This document shows, one piece after another, positions 17,752 through 30,200 of a stretch of 64,000 nt of DNA. The stretch comes from Leptodactylus fallax. Its lineage: Eukaryota > Chordata > Amphibia > Anura > Leptodactylidae. The notes beneath the pieces are model-generated. The model did no database searches. It was not told the DNA's origin and saw only the letters and a list, made by a program, of their open reading frames with translations. Every line of letters starts with the position of its first letter. Position 1 is the stretch's first letter. Location: positions 1,054,001 through 1,118,000 of the forward strand of contig CAMRHE010000331.1 in NCBI GenBank assembly GCA_947044405.1, given 5' to 3'. A program made the position numbers and the translations under genes.

Positions 17752-19479
17752 TCTTAAGGATAGGCCTTCAATATGAGAAACCGGATAAACCCTTTAATTT
17801 GCATTTTGGCCAAATAGAGATTTACTATGGAAAAATCTGACAGAACTTAATAATAAATAAATAAACTCCAACACAAGATATTTCACCTGGACGGTTCCCT
17901 GTAGGAATGTCCTCCTCACACTCCTCATCACCACTCACATAGGGATCTGCTTTTATCTTTATGGCCATATAATCCATATTATTCTGAATTTTACTCTGAT
18001 GGAAAGACTGCAAAATAAATATTGTAAAAGTTACCAGACAGATGTAGAAATTGTAGGGAATAGAGCAGGAGATATCCGAGGAAAGTCGCTGCAGATCTCC
18101 TAGAAGCTGGACATATAGATAATAGATGACGGCTCAATGACAACCTCGAGAACCTCATACACATGTATACTCGGCATGGGTAGATATGCTTCAGGTTGTG
18201 TCAGTGGAGGAGATCAGATTCTACCAGATACATCGGGGGTTATTTGTCTCAGGGGAAATAAAGGATCAGATTGGTAGAAATCCAACCTAATGGTTCCTTA
18301 TTCCAACCAGCAGTCTCCATAGCCAGAAGATTGTGAGAAGATTTAGACAACATGTAATGTCTATGGTCAGCTTTATCCTCCATCTCCATCTCTCATTACA
18401 CAAGTATAAAACATCTAATACTGCTGGATAACCCAAGACTGACCACAAGGACTTCACAGCCCATCTACACATCATAGGGAATATCTCCATCTACCTGATC
18501 ATCCTGTGGAAGAAGAGGACTGGGACATCTCTCCGGTGTTGTCCTCTTACTGGATCTACCTGTAGGAAACACAGACAGGGACTGAATTCATTCTGTACAT
18601 ATAAATAATGGAAGTCCATGTGTATATAGTCATGTCTATTACCTGGTGATGTGAGGGGCTGGTGGTCCTCCATCATCACCTCCTTGTACAGATCCTTGTG
18701 TCCTTCTAAATACTCCCACTCCTCCATGGGGAAATAGACACGACATCCTGACACCTTATAGGAACCTGACAACACATTGATACAGTCATCCCCCAGACCC
18801 CTCCAGTTACTGTATAATGTCCCAGCATTCCCAGCAGTATCACCTCTCCAGTCAGCAGCTCCAGCATCTTGTTGGTGAGTTCTAGGATCTTCTGGTCATT
18901 GATCTCCTCCTGTATCAGGGGGTGAGGTGGAGGCCCTATGATTGGGCTCAGGGTTCCTCCATATCCTTCATACCCAGGAGCCTGACAGCGCCCACTAGAG
19001 GTCTTCTTCACTACTGTGTAATCCTGGTTATGGGGAGACACATTAATAAATATCACTACATACATGTCCAGAGTCCATCACCTCTCCAGTCATATCATCT
19101 GTTATTACTAGAGATAAGAATGATGTAATGTGACATCATCAGAATCTCTCACCTCTCCAGTAAGCTGGTAGATGATCTCTAGGGTGAGATTTAATATTCT
19201 CTCCGCCATCTTGTTCCTGTCTCTTTCCCATCCTTGATATTATATTGTCTGGAGCTGAATTTAGAGATGATAAATCATTGTTTATATTGCACATAATCCC
19301 ATATAATATATAGATGACTTCTGTATTGCAGGATATTGTACAATGCAGGGCCTAATAGGCATCAGTACATAACAGTCTGGAGGTTGTGGTTAGGTTTCCT
19401 GGCTGCCATGGCTACCCTGGGGGGTGACAGAAGTGTCTTGTGGCCATTTAAATGCTTTGATGAATAGATGACACAACAT

Positions 19480-20530
19480 GGATTCTTGATGATTTACCTG
19501 GTTCTGACTCCCGGGTCACGTTATCAGGAACAGCCTCCATCCTCGGGTCACTCCGCCCTCTTCCTCGTCTACTGATCCCACAGATTTACTATAGTCAGCC
19601 AGAATTGCCTGCAAGATCAGGAGAGGAGGGAGAGGGCAGAGTGACCCAGTGGTTACAGGCTGATTGCGATCATGTGACTCGGGGATCAGAACCAGGCTGG
19701 AACCCTCGGATCCATGATCAAGAATCCACCAGATGAATTGAGGTAATTTTAACTCCACGCGCAACCTCTTTAAACATAAGCCTCACAATACTTGAGCAAT
19801 TTCATCTTCATGTTCCTGAGAATCTTGACATATCACCACACTATGGATGAGCACCATTTAGCACTGCCCCTCCCAGCACCTCCCGCTCCCCTCATGGTGA
19901 ACATCAGTTCACATTATGTGCAGCATTCAGAGCGAGAGTGGGTCATTTTAAATGCAGAGTGAACGCCCTAAAAATGAACCCCATAAGAAAGTCATAGAAA
20001 CAGATTTTTTCTCCAATTCCACCTCATTCTGAATCTTTCCCAGCTTTTCAGTACATCATATGGAATGTTACATTCACGAAGTACAATATGTCTCGCAAAA
20101 ATTAAGCCCTTGTATGGTGGAGAGTCAAAAATTGAAATTAGAAAATGCCTGTGGTGGGAAGGGGAAAAAAAATTATATTTAATGGATCCATTAGAAAAAC
20201 ATTAATATCCGTCAGTGTCCGTTATTACACAGTCAAGTTTTTTTGTTTGTTTTTTTGTTCTGCAGGACAATTCATGTCCGTCATAAGTCCATTGTTTTTG
20301 AGTCAAAAGTCCTTCACCCCATATTATTATTATGTCCGCCAAAATATCAGAACTGTGACAGATTTCATGAAAACGGACGCCATAACAAATCCCATTGAAA
20401 TAAATTTTAATAGATCTGTTGGTGTCCGTTTTCTGACGAACACCAACAAAAATGTTTAGCGCACAACATCGCTCATGTCCAGTTTCTGGCAGACCACGCC
20501 TTTCCCATGAAGCCATAAACCCATTCCAAG
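19480..20530. repeat. Intron 1 of copy 2: MITE-like repeats
   Basis: At 19500-19740 is a partly self-complementary block (GACTCCCGGGTCACGT, TCATGTGACTCGGGGATCAG). At 20150-20470 is a repeat with recurrent GTCCGTT and TGTCCG words, of the same style as 57876-58300. No exons were recognised. Confidence 0.45.
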
Positions 20531-20789
20531 TATCTAAAGTCAAAGTTTTTTGGTGGAAATGATGGCAGAATTGTGGAGTATTTTGCTTAGTAAATCTCTC
20601 CCATGGTACAGGCAGTGATACATCCTTCTTGGCTCCGTTCACACAGGACATACACGCAGCAGGTCAGTCTCTGGGGCACTTGCTGGTGACTGACCCGCTG
20701 TGATATACAGTAATAGTATAATGGAGGAAATGTCACCAAATACTAAAACCCCCGGGGCCGCAGACTTATGGAGAGATCCAAAAGTAATA

Positions 20790-20910
20790 CGGTCTCTGTT
20801 ACCCATAGCAACCAATCACAGTGCAGCTTTCACTTCTCAAAGGCAACACACAAAATGAAAGCTGTGCTGTGATTGGTTGCTATAGGCAACAGACACCGTT
20901 TGATAAAACT
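20790..20910. repeat. Snapback repeat with CCAAT boxes (copy 2)
   Basis: This is the counterpart of the hairpin at 9150-9310: CATAGCAACCAATCACAG mirrored by CTGTGATTGGTTGCTAT. It has the same position relative to the 5' exon, so it was present before copies 1 and 2 separated. Confidence 0.55.
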
Positions 20911-21019
20911 GCCCCATAACGTGACCCATCAGAGAATTCTCAGAAGATCCCAGACGAGGTGTCAGATAGTAGTGAAGAGCCCCATAATAATCCTGCCAGG
21001 ACTGTGAGCGTCCACCTAC

Positions 21020-21200
21020 CTCCTCCTGTACAGCAGCCGTGGTTACAGGAACTCTGATGATGTCACAGTCTTGTGGTTAGTAAAGGAGTCACATGATCAG
21101 GTGTTACAGGTGAAGATATGGTGGATGCTGGAATGGAGCGGGTAAAATAAAGAGCTGTCTGGTCTGCCGTGGATCCAGTAGGTGGTGCTGCCTCCTGTGA
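21020..21200 (-). promoter_or_regulatory. Promoter and 5' exon of copy 2
   Basis: This block nearly matches 9400-9600: donor GTAGGTGG with exon end 21020, CAGCAGCCGTGGTTACAGGA and TGATGATGTCACAGTC. One of the two TGATGATGTCAC motifs seen in copy 1 is lost. The gene behind it is a pseudogene, but this block itself shows no obvious damage. Confidence 0.5.
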
Positions 21201-21221
21201 CTGTCACTGGATGAGGGCAAT

Positions 21222-21560
21222 AGACATTAACTCCTTCCTGTCACAGACATTTTTTCAACTTTGGTTTTTGCTCCCCACCTTCCAAAAGCCATAACTTGTT
21301 TATTTTTCCATTCACAGAGCCATATGAGGACTTAATTTTTGTGGAACTAATTGTTCTTTGTAATGGTACCATATATCATTCCATACAGTGTGTTGGGAAC
21401 CTGGAAAAAAATTACAATGTTGAGAAACTGGAGAAAAACTGCATTAGTGCGACTTTCTTATGGGCTTCGTTTTTACGGCGTTGAGTATGACACATCACCT
21501 ATTCTACGAGTCATGATTAAGGCAATACTAAACTTATATAGTTTTTGTTACTTTTTGCAC
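21222..21560. repeat. AT-rich dispersed repeat
   Basis: TTCCAAAAGCCATAACTTG, AGCCATATGAGGACTTAATT and GGTACCATATA follow the same order as in the repeats at 15150 and 60520. A non-coding DNA-transposon-like family is likely; its name is unknown to me. Confidence 0.5.
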
Positions 21561-21562
21561 CT

Positions 21563-22490
21563 AGGAGTCCTGACAGTGTCATACACTGTTTTATAGATAT
21601 ATAGTCCTAGGAGCCCTGACAGTGTCATACACTATGTTTTATAGATATATAGTCCTAGGAGTCCTGACAGTGTCATACACTATGTTTTATAGATATATAG
21701 TCCTAGGAGCCCTGACAGTGTCATACACTATGTTTTACTGATATATAGTCCTAGGAGCCCTGACAGTGTCATATACTATGTTTTATAGATAAGTTCCTAG
21801 GAGCCCTGACAGTGTCATACACTATGTTTTATAGATATATAGTCCTAGGAGTCCTGACAGTGTCATACACTATGTATTATAGATATATAGTCCTAGGAGT
21901 CCTGACAGTGTCATACACTATGTTTTATAGATATATAGTCCTAGGAGCCCTGACAGTGTCATACACTATGTTTTACTGATATATAGTCCTAGGAGCCCTG
22001 ACAGTGTCATACACTATGTATTATAGATATATAGTCCTAGGAGTCCTGACAGTGTCATACACTATGCTTTATAGATATATAGTCCTAGGAGTCCTGACAG
22101 TGTCATACACTATGTATTATAGATATATAGTCCTAGGAGTCCTGACAGTGTCATACACTATGTTTTATAGATATATAGTCCTAGGAGCCCTGACAGTGTC
22201 ATACACTATGCTTTATAGATATATAGTCCTAGGAGTCCTGACAGTGTCATACACTATGTATTATAGATATATAGTCCTAGGAGTCCTGACAGTGTCATAC
22301 ACTATGTTTTATAGATATATAGTCCTAGGAGCCCTGACACTGTCATACACTATGTATTATAGATATATAGTCCTAGGGGTCCTGACAGTGTCATACACTA
22401 TGCTTTATAGATATATAGTCCTAGGAGTCCTGACAGTGTCATACACTATGTTTCATAGATATATAGCCGTAAGAGTATTCTACACTATGT
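21563..22490. repeat. 48-bp tandem satellite, about 19 copies
   Basis: The unit begins AGTCCTGACAGTGTCATACA and ends ATATAGTCCTAGG, with 48-base spacing (for example the AGTCCTAG starts at 22033 and 22081). Unit variants differ mainly at AGTCC/AGCCC and at TGTTTTA/TGTATTA/TGCTTTA. One unit near 21787 is shortened. Because 48 is a multiple of three, the array shows a spurious 163-codon open frame; it is not a gene. Confidence 0.95.
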
Positions 22491-22499
22491 TTTAAGCCA

Positions 22500-23090
22500 A
22501 TTTAAAGTGTGGTTCGAAACAAATCCGAGCTCCCTTAACCCAAACACAAAACATCTCTAACGCTGACACTTACCTTCTCTCACCTTTCCTGTGCCCCCTC
22601 ATGGAAGTCTTTGATCCTGTTTTGGCCTACTGAGTGATATCTGCAGCCCTGGTTGACTGATAAGGCCTGTGATTGGGCTCCAGCAATCATGTGGGGCAAG
22701 CCGACATCATGATGTTTGTATCTGAAATATGTGCAGCTGTGTTCAGTTGGCTCTTTGGGGTACAGCCTATGCACACAGCAGAGTTAAGAAGGAAAAATTG
22801 GATAAAATCACTGATCAGCCACAGGGATAGAATCATGTGTACAGTTGTGTTCAGATGGCTCTTTAGGATAAGGCATGACAGGCTGCGAATGGAAGGAGTG
22901 GCATGTGACATGTGGAGTACATCGAGATAAACAAAGTGATAGTTGTAACATATGGAAAGTGTGCAATATGTGCCAATGAAAATAACTCCCACAATGTGTT
23001 CAGCTGGTTCTCCATGGTACAGCAATACCCAAAATGTGACTGTCTGCTGTCTGTGGACACAGTAGGTCTAAGAAGGGAAATTGTGTGACA
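22500..23090. repeat. Degenerate tandem repeat of about 110-150 bp
   Basis: GTGTTCAG followed by TGGCTCTTTGG-like sequence recurs at 22739, 22848 and 22997, each followed by related text (AGAAGGAAAAATTGGAT / AGAAGGGAAATTGTGTG). No gene was seen. Confidence 0.45.
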
Positions 23091-23097
23091 CATGTGC

Positions 23098-23275
23098 ATG
23101 CTCCGCCTGACATTACTGACATGCGTACACGCTCTGCCTGATACTGCTGACATACGTACATGCTCCACCTGACACTACTGACATACGTACATGCACCACC
23201 TGTTACTATTGACATGCATACAATCTCCGCCTGCTACGACTGACCTACACACACACTCCGCCTGAAACTACTGAC
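23098..23275. repeat. 31-bp minisatellite, about 6 copies
   Basis: Units of the form GCTCCGCCTGACATTACTGA plus CATGCGTACA repeat with substitutions and small length changes. The array abuts the LINE ORF1 remnant on its right. Confidence 0.75.
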
Positions 23276-23276
23276 T

Positions 23277-23600
23277 TGAGCCATGCATTTAACTCCCTAA
23301 GTTCCAGCTACTCTTCCTGTGTAGTGCATGACACAGGCAGTATTCGAGAGACTACAACCTTGGAGGTCCTTCTCTTCTTGGAGCCTAGTTCTCAAAAATT
23401 ATTCTTAAGGAGCCTGCACCAACCATTTTTCCTGTCATTGGTATCCACATGGAACCCAACTACTAGATCTTCCTCAGCCCACATGCCAAAGCCTGGCACC
23501 AGGGAGACAGCAAACCATTCGGTTGAGGCAGTCTTGGTGACAAATTATTTCATCTGTTTTCCGGATTATAGAATCCCCTATAATCACTAGCTGATTTATC
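23277..23600 (-). pseudogene. CR1/L2-like LINE ORF1 (esterase) remnant
   Basis: On the minus strand the segment reads LVIIGDSIIR, VCCLPGARLWHVG, HVDTNDR (degenerate GTND block) and LRELNAWL. These match the SGNH esterase ORF1 seen intact at 76-576. Stops and a frameshift interrupt it. No matching ORF2 lies downstream on the left, where the 31-bp minisatellite begins, so it is a truncated piece. Confidence 0.7.
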
Positions 23601-24980
23601 CTTCCTGCACTATTGTCCCCCCCCCGACTACTAGCTGGACTGTCCTCCCTTCCTTCTAGTACCTCTTACCAGTCTTGAATTCCTGACTGTTTTTACTCTG
23701 TTTGCTCTTATTTTAGCCTGTACTCACAATAGTCCCTGACCTGCCTGGTCAGCTGCTACTAACACCGGGTCCACTTCAGGAAGTAGCCACCTGGCAGACT
23801 TCCCGCAGTGATGTCCAGATGCCAGTATGGTAAAAGGTATGGGGTTAAAAGGGTAAATACCGAGGAGTCTGCTTAGACAATGGGTGCAAAATCTGCAGCC
23901 CATTACATCCAGCTGTGAGTGCACCAAATCCCACACTATTTTGCCAGTAACACGGAATACGGTTATCCTTCCTGTCATATATACTAAATGTACCCTGATG
24001 TACTTTTGCACAGCTTCTATATTTTCCTTGCTCTCTTACTCGGCAGAGACTGGCGGAATCGAACCCTCCCTTCAAAATTTACCAGGTACGCATCCATAAC
24101 AATTGCTTCTTATGGCTTCATACCTAGGTCAAATTTGGAACTCATCGAATAGGGGGTCTAATTTTAAGTAGGTGTCATCTTTGGGTGGGAATTGTGCAAT
24201 ATTATAGTAAGGCTGAAATCTGAGTCTTGGGGGTATGGTACAGAATATCTGTGCTCCGATATGTTCTTATGGAAGGTTAATTCAAAAGGCCCATATTGAG
24301 CACAAAACTATGGTGTAAATAGATGGGGGTTCAGAGTGAGAAACCGATGGACATACAGTGTAGCTTGGGTCAACATCATTTTGATAGAGTTGTCAGGATA
24401 AAAGACTGGGATGTCGAAAAACCGGGGGACTTGGGACTTGTAATAATCAGAGGGTGAGATCCCAAGCAGTGTCAGTGATCTCAGGGTCCAGCATAGATGA
24501 TGTTCGGGGGCTGAGTCACTTGATGACGTAGAGAACAGGTAAACCTAAACTACCTTAACAGGTGCCTGACCGCGATGTAATAGTATGTCACGGGGCAAAA
24601 AGTAGTTAAAGTATTAAAGGAGTGTTCCAACTCATTCGTTTATTCAAAATTGCTGTCACGCCTCTATTCCCGGCAGTGGATGCTCTGTTTTTTGTATAAA
24701 GGCCCCATTGTCGTTTTGTTGTGAATTTTTGCCTCTTTGGCCTTTTTTTTTTTTTTTTTTTTTTTAGGAATTCTCCAATTCACTATACAAAAAAAAAAAT
24801 AAAAAGCCTGAATCATGGTTGGAAAAATGCTGTGATCAAAAGACGGGAAGGAAACAAACGCACACACTTAAAAATGCCAAAAAAAACAACAAAAATGATA
24901 AGCAACATTTAAAAAAATGCCAAAAAAAACCCCCATAAAATAATAAAATTGTCATGCAAAATCTATGTGAAGGCAGCCTA
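23600..24980. other. Stretch with no recognised gene
   Basis: The 23740-23900 portion (CAGACTTCCCGCAGTGATGTCCAG; GAGTCTGCTTAGACAA) resembles 49050-49160 beside the copy 3 promoter, so it is a dispersed repeat. A T-run lies at 24740-24767. No exon was recognised. Confidence 0.4.
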
Positions 24981-24984
24981 CTCT

Positions 24985-25060
24985 GCTGTGTAAATTGAGT
25001 TATGTTCAACAAGATTTGATTTCTGCATAAAACAATTCTTTGATGGGTAACAAAAGCCGA
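24985..25060 (-). pseudogene. Zinc-finger remnant downstream of copy 3
   Basis: The minus strand reads NCFMQKSNLVEHNSIYT, a decayed finger half. It lies beyond the copy 3 stop and is separated from it by a likely LINE 3' end (25070-25200). The ancestral array therefore seems to have been longer and to have been cut by the insertion. Confidence 0.55.
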
Positions 25061-25069
25061 TTTATCTTA

Positions 25070-25200
25070 TTTTATTACAGGATTTTATTGAAAGTTTTTT
25101 TTTTCAAATATACAAAGAAAAGCTTCAACACCCTCTCCCCAACAAACCAGAGATGATTTATCTTCAATCTATCTCTCTCACGTGCTATACAACAAATATA
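25070..25200 (-). mobile_element. Probable LINE 3' end with polyadenylation signals
   Basis: Read on the minus strand, GTTGGGGAGAGGG is followed by an A-rich tail with two AATAAA signals (plus-strand TTTATT at 25084-25089 and 25071-25076). The text TTGAAGATAAATCATCTCTGG recurs at about 52107-52128 beside another finger remnant, also followed by an A-run. Alternatively it is a 3' UTR shared by duplicated zinc-finger genes, in which case these signals could end the copy 3 transcript. Confidence 0.4.
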
Positions 25201-25231
25201 GAACTGATCAATTCCAAAAACATTCTTATTC

Positions 25232-27285
25232 TCAACATGAAGATGTCTTCTCTCCATTGTGAATTATGTGATGTTCAAAAAAAGTGATTTCTGAGCACGA
25301 ATATGGCTTCTCCTCTGTATGAATTCTTTGATGTGCATCCAAGTGTGGTTTCTGGGTGAAACTTATTCCGCATTCTGAGCATGAAAAGGGTTTTGCCCCT
25401 GTATGAATTCTCGCAACATGTCTCGCAAGATCTGTTTTCAGGAAAAAACATTTCCCACATTCTGAACAGGAAAATCGCTTCTCTCCCGTGTGATGTCTCT
25501 GATGTCTAATAAGATTTATATTCTGTGTAAAACATTTCCCACATTCTGAGCAGGAAAATGGTTTTTCTCCCGTGTGAATTTTACGATGGTCCACAAGCTT
25601 TGATTTCTGAGTAAAACATTTGCCACATTCTGAACATGAAAATGGCTTCTCTCCTGTGTGAATTCTCTGATGTTCAATAAGAGTTGATTTACTGGTAAAG
25701 CATTTCCTGCATTCAGGACATGAAAATGGCTTCTCCCCTGTGTGAATTCTCTGATGTCTAGCAAGAATTGATTTCCAGATAAAGCATTTTCCACATTCTG
25801 AACACGAAAATGGCTTCTTCCCTGCATGTCTTCTTTGATGTTTAGAAAGAGCTGATTTACCAATGTAACATTTTCCACATTCTGAACAAGAATATGGCTT
25901 CTCTCCTGTGTGAATTCTTTGATGTTCAATAAGAATCGATTTAGTGCTATAACATTTTCCACATTCTGAACATGAAAATGGCTTTGCCCCTGTGTGAATT
26001 CTCTGATGTCTAGTAAGTTCTGATTCCTTGATAAAACACTTACCACATTCTGAACATGGAAATGGTTTTGCCCCCGTGTGAATTCTTTGATGTCTAACAA
26101 GATCAATTTTTTGGAAAAAACATTTCTTACATTCTGAACATGAAAATTGCTTCTCTCCTGTGTGAAATCTTTGATGTCTAACAAGATTTATGTTCTCTGT
26201 AAAGCATTTTCCACATTCTGAGCATGAAAATGGCTTCTCTCCTGTGTGCGTTTTTTGATGATTAACAAGTTTTGATTTCTGAGAAAAACATTTTTCACAT
26301 TCTGAACATGAAAATGGTTTCTCTCCTGTATGAATTTTTTGATGTTCATTACGAGTTGATTTAGTGGTAAAACATTTGCCACATTCTGGACATGAATATG
26401 GCTTCTCCCCCGTGTGAATTCTCTGATGTCTAACAAGAATTGATTTACAGGTAAAATATTTTCCACATTCTGAACATGAAAATTGGTTTTCTCCTGTGTG
26501 AGCTGTTTGATGTTCAACAAGAATTGATTTATGTTCAAATTGGGATAAGGTCTTCTCCCCTTTGTGAATTCTTTGATGTGCGACCAAATTGGGTTTCTGG
26601 GTGAAACATTTCCCACATTCTGAACATGAAAATGGTTTTGCCCCTGTGTGAATTCTTGTGACATGTCTAGTAAGATCTGTTTTCTCAAAAAAACACTTCC
26701 CACATTCTGAACACGAAAATCTCTTCTCTCCTGTGTGAATTCTTTGATGTCTAACAAGATTTATATTCTGTGTAAAACATTTCCCACATTCAGAGCATGA
26801 AAACGGCTTCTCTCCAGTGTGAGTTTTTTGATGGTTAACAAGCTTTGATTTCTGCGTAAAACATTTGCCACATAGTAAACATAAATAAGGCTTCTCTCCT
26901 GTGTGAATTCTCTGATGTTCAATAAGATTGGGTTTTCTGATAAAGCATTTCCCACATTCTGAACACGAAAATGGCCTCTCCCCTGTGTGAATTCTCTGAT
27001 GTTCAGTGAGAGTTGATTTAGCGCTATAACATTTGCCACATTCTGAACATGAAAACCGTTTCTCTCTCTCTCTCCTTCGGTGACTTTTATTTTGCTCCAC
27101 AGTCTGTGATGAATCAGAAGACTGGACGTGTATAATAGGATCAGATGATAGATCTTTGCTGTGAAGGGCTGAGGGTATATCTGGGGTAATGACATGTTCT
27201 TCATATGGATCTTGTGTGATACCATGATCCTCTGCTTTATAATCTGTAGATATCAGATGTCCCTCTGAGCTCCTGGCACAGTCAT
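25232..27285 (-). CDS. Finger exon F of copy 3: 20 intact C2H2 fingers
   Basis: The acceptor CTTGTCAG precedes [20 protein letters not shown], the family's FAX-like box. Twenty fingers with full C-x2-C...H-x3/4-H follow, plus a degenerate one after finger 6 (both cysteines lost by an in-frame deletion) and a degenerate last one ([10 protein letters not shown]). Fingers 5 and 19 have H-x4-H spacing (HVTRIH, HVARIH). The set KSKL-NINL-KTDL(-KPNL) recurs at fingers 3-6, 9-11 and 17-20, so blocks of fingers were duplicated inside the array. Linkers are mostly TGEKP/TGAKP. The array ends at a stop where a further finger has decayed. Confidence 0.93.
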
Positions 27286-30200
27286 CTGACAAGAAGAAAA
27301 CAGATCTTACTATTTTTAAATTATATAACCATAGAAATTATACAGGTTCTTTATAACATTTCCATATAGTAATTTACATACAAATGACAATGCATTTCCC
27401 AAAATAAAAAATTAGCCCATTTTGATGACTTGTTAGTGCTATAGGCTTGTGGCTGTGAGCCTAGTTGACAAAAAAAATATGTCACCAAAAATGATCCCTT
27501 TATGTCAGCAGATCAAAATTATTAGTGGTGGCAGTACAGCATGGAATTATGTGATGGATCAGGCCACAAGAGATTTTGTCCGTCCTGTTCAACTATGAAA
27601 AGGTCAACTGTCCTTTATCTACTTGTATTACTGCTGCTGTCAGGCTCACACAGCACAGATATTCTCCCTCACTCCTATCTATGATTTCTATCACTAATCT
27701 GACTGTAAATGATTAATCTGACTAAACTTTGTTCTATTTCTCCTACTCCTAAGATTCTCTAGCTGTAATACAAGCTTTGCTGCTCTCAATGCAGTGAATT
27801 GCTGAAGAAAATGAAGTAATTGCTTTGGATCATGCAGTGTTGAATAACACATCCGTCCACTACTTCCACCATCACTGAAATGCCTCGTGTTCCAGCCCAC
27901 AGAACCTTATATAGTGTATATGACATCAGCACTGTAAGGTGTTCACCTAACGTTGTCGATTGGCTGAGAGGCTGTCAGCTGATGTCAGGTGGTGATAGAA
28001 CATCACACTGACTCACAGACATGTGTTTCTTCTGTATTTTCCCTGTGCAATACATGTGGTGGAAAGACCGCTATTTTACCCCAATTTAGAAACTAGTCCT
28101 CTCAAGGAATTTAACGAGGGTTATAGTGAGCAGTTTGACCTAGTCATGGTCATTTTATAGATTGGAGTGTTATACAAGACATTTGGACTCCAATACTGTC
28201 TAATTTTTGGTTTCTTCGCTATTCCCATATGCAGAACAAGAACCCAGAAAATCTTCATCTCTCCTGCATTTACTGGGGTTCACCTCTGAGGCCTGGCACA
28301 TGAAGAGGGGGCATTTTGTTCTATAAATTGTTGGGCATCTAGCTGCGGTGAACACAGACGCTCTCCGGTCCCCATTCATTTCAATGGGAGCACTGGAAAT
28401 ATCTGAAGTCCAGAACATCTCCAGCGTTCCCATCAAAGTTCCCATCAAAACAGCTACGTTCACAAGAGGGGTAAAACACCCCCGTCCTCAGGATCAGTGG
28501 GGGGGGGGGGGGGCTCAGTAGTCGGACCCCCACAAATCAGCAATTTATCCCTATATTTTTTTTATGCATATTAGACATAAGACATCCAAAAATGTCCAAA
28601 CTATAAAAAAAAAAGTTTATCCCATACAATTAACACCAAAGTAGCCAAATCTCCGTCCTTTCCCCATTTTGCCTCCCCCGGAAAATGAAATAAAATAAAA
28701 TGATGATCAAAATAGATCAATAACAATATGGTAAGAATTGAAATGACATCTTGTCCGTACATGGTTAGAATTTGGCGACCAAAATAATTTAGCATTTTCA
28801 ACAATAAAATCGAGATTCAAATCAAAAATTGATCCTAGGGTTTTGGGGGGTTTAGATTCAACCCATGTATAGATGTAAAAATGTATTAAGTAGAATACAA
28901 AAGACAGAAAAAAAAAACTACCTGAAATTTATATATAAATATAGATAGAGAGCTATACATACACACACAGAAAATAATAGGTAGGGATTACAGCATAGGG
29001 AAGGGTTGATAGATGGGAGGGAGACAGGCACACCGCAGGTCTATCGCAGGTGATGGCTCACAGGGCAGCCTGGTAACTGCTCTGCTCCCTAGTCCCAGTG
29101 GGAGTGACCCCAGCAGGGTAGTTACAGTTAGTTTAGCCCACCTGCGTTGCCCACTATTGGTCGGTCTGTATAGACAAACCTATAACGGCGATGGGGGAGG
29201 ATAGTAACACTGTACTCCCCTCTGATACTCGGTAGTGATCGTTGCTTATGTATAGCACCAGTCACTGCCGGAGGACGCCAAGCTGTGATCCAATGATCTG
29301 TGCCCCAAATGCTGCTATTGGCCCATCAGACTTGATTCACCAAGGGGTTAATATTACTCCCACCTCGGTGGCCCCTGAGTTTCCTATAATTTCTAAACAA
29401 CCCCTTTAAGTTTAATTGCCTGTGAAGTCTGACAACCTTTTTAAAAGGGATTCTCCATAAAGTCTAAAAGCCCCCCAGGCGTTCCTGGCTTGTTCTGGGT
29501 AACCCTCCCTCCTCTACCATTTTCACAAGTATTTACCTCTGCTACGGGGGCTGGTTTTACTATAATCTGTAACTACCTGACAAAATGGGAGAGGAAGGAG
29601 GAGGTGCAATCCGGGGGCTGGGTGCTGGTTCTGATCACTTGGAACAGGGTCTGGAACCCCTACATACAGCATCTAAAAAACTCATAGGGAAAAAAGTTTA
29701 AAATTAAAAAAATAAATAAAATATTCAAAAACACTCTGTGAACCCCTTTAAATGCACAGTGTGTGTTCTCCTCTAGAACGTTTACCTCGCATCCAAAATT
29801 AATCTGGATATTGATGAATGGAAAAAATACAACTAAAAAAAAAAAAAAAGTGACCGAACAAAGAGCTTAAAAATACTACACAAAATAATCTCTCCCAGTA
29901 GAATCTGTAATTCCTCTCTGTTTTATCTAGTGGTGACTCCTCACCTGGGCGGTTCCCTGTAGGAATGTCCTCCTTAAACTCCTCATCCCACAAAATCTGA
30001 TAAGTCAGCAGACAGGTGGAAAAATCACCGGGAATGTTCTAGATGAGAGGAAAAAGATGATTAATTATTAGAATGACCAAAAATGTTGTGACAGGAGGCG
30101 TTATCTGAGACACATAGCTGCCATCTCGTAAGATACTGGACCTAGATACCACATAATGGCTCAATAACAACGACATATTCGTCATGCAACTTCTCTCACA

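Noticed and set aside
22004..22495. 163-codon frame on the plus strand
   Set aside because: By-product of the 48-base satellite; it repeats a 16-residue hydrophobic unit.
25516..27225. Out-of-frame 154-222 codon frames inside the copy 3 finger exon
   Set aside because: Shadow frames of the finger array; the repeating [11 protein letters not shown] pattern is the finger DNA read in another phase.
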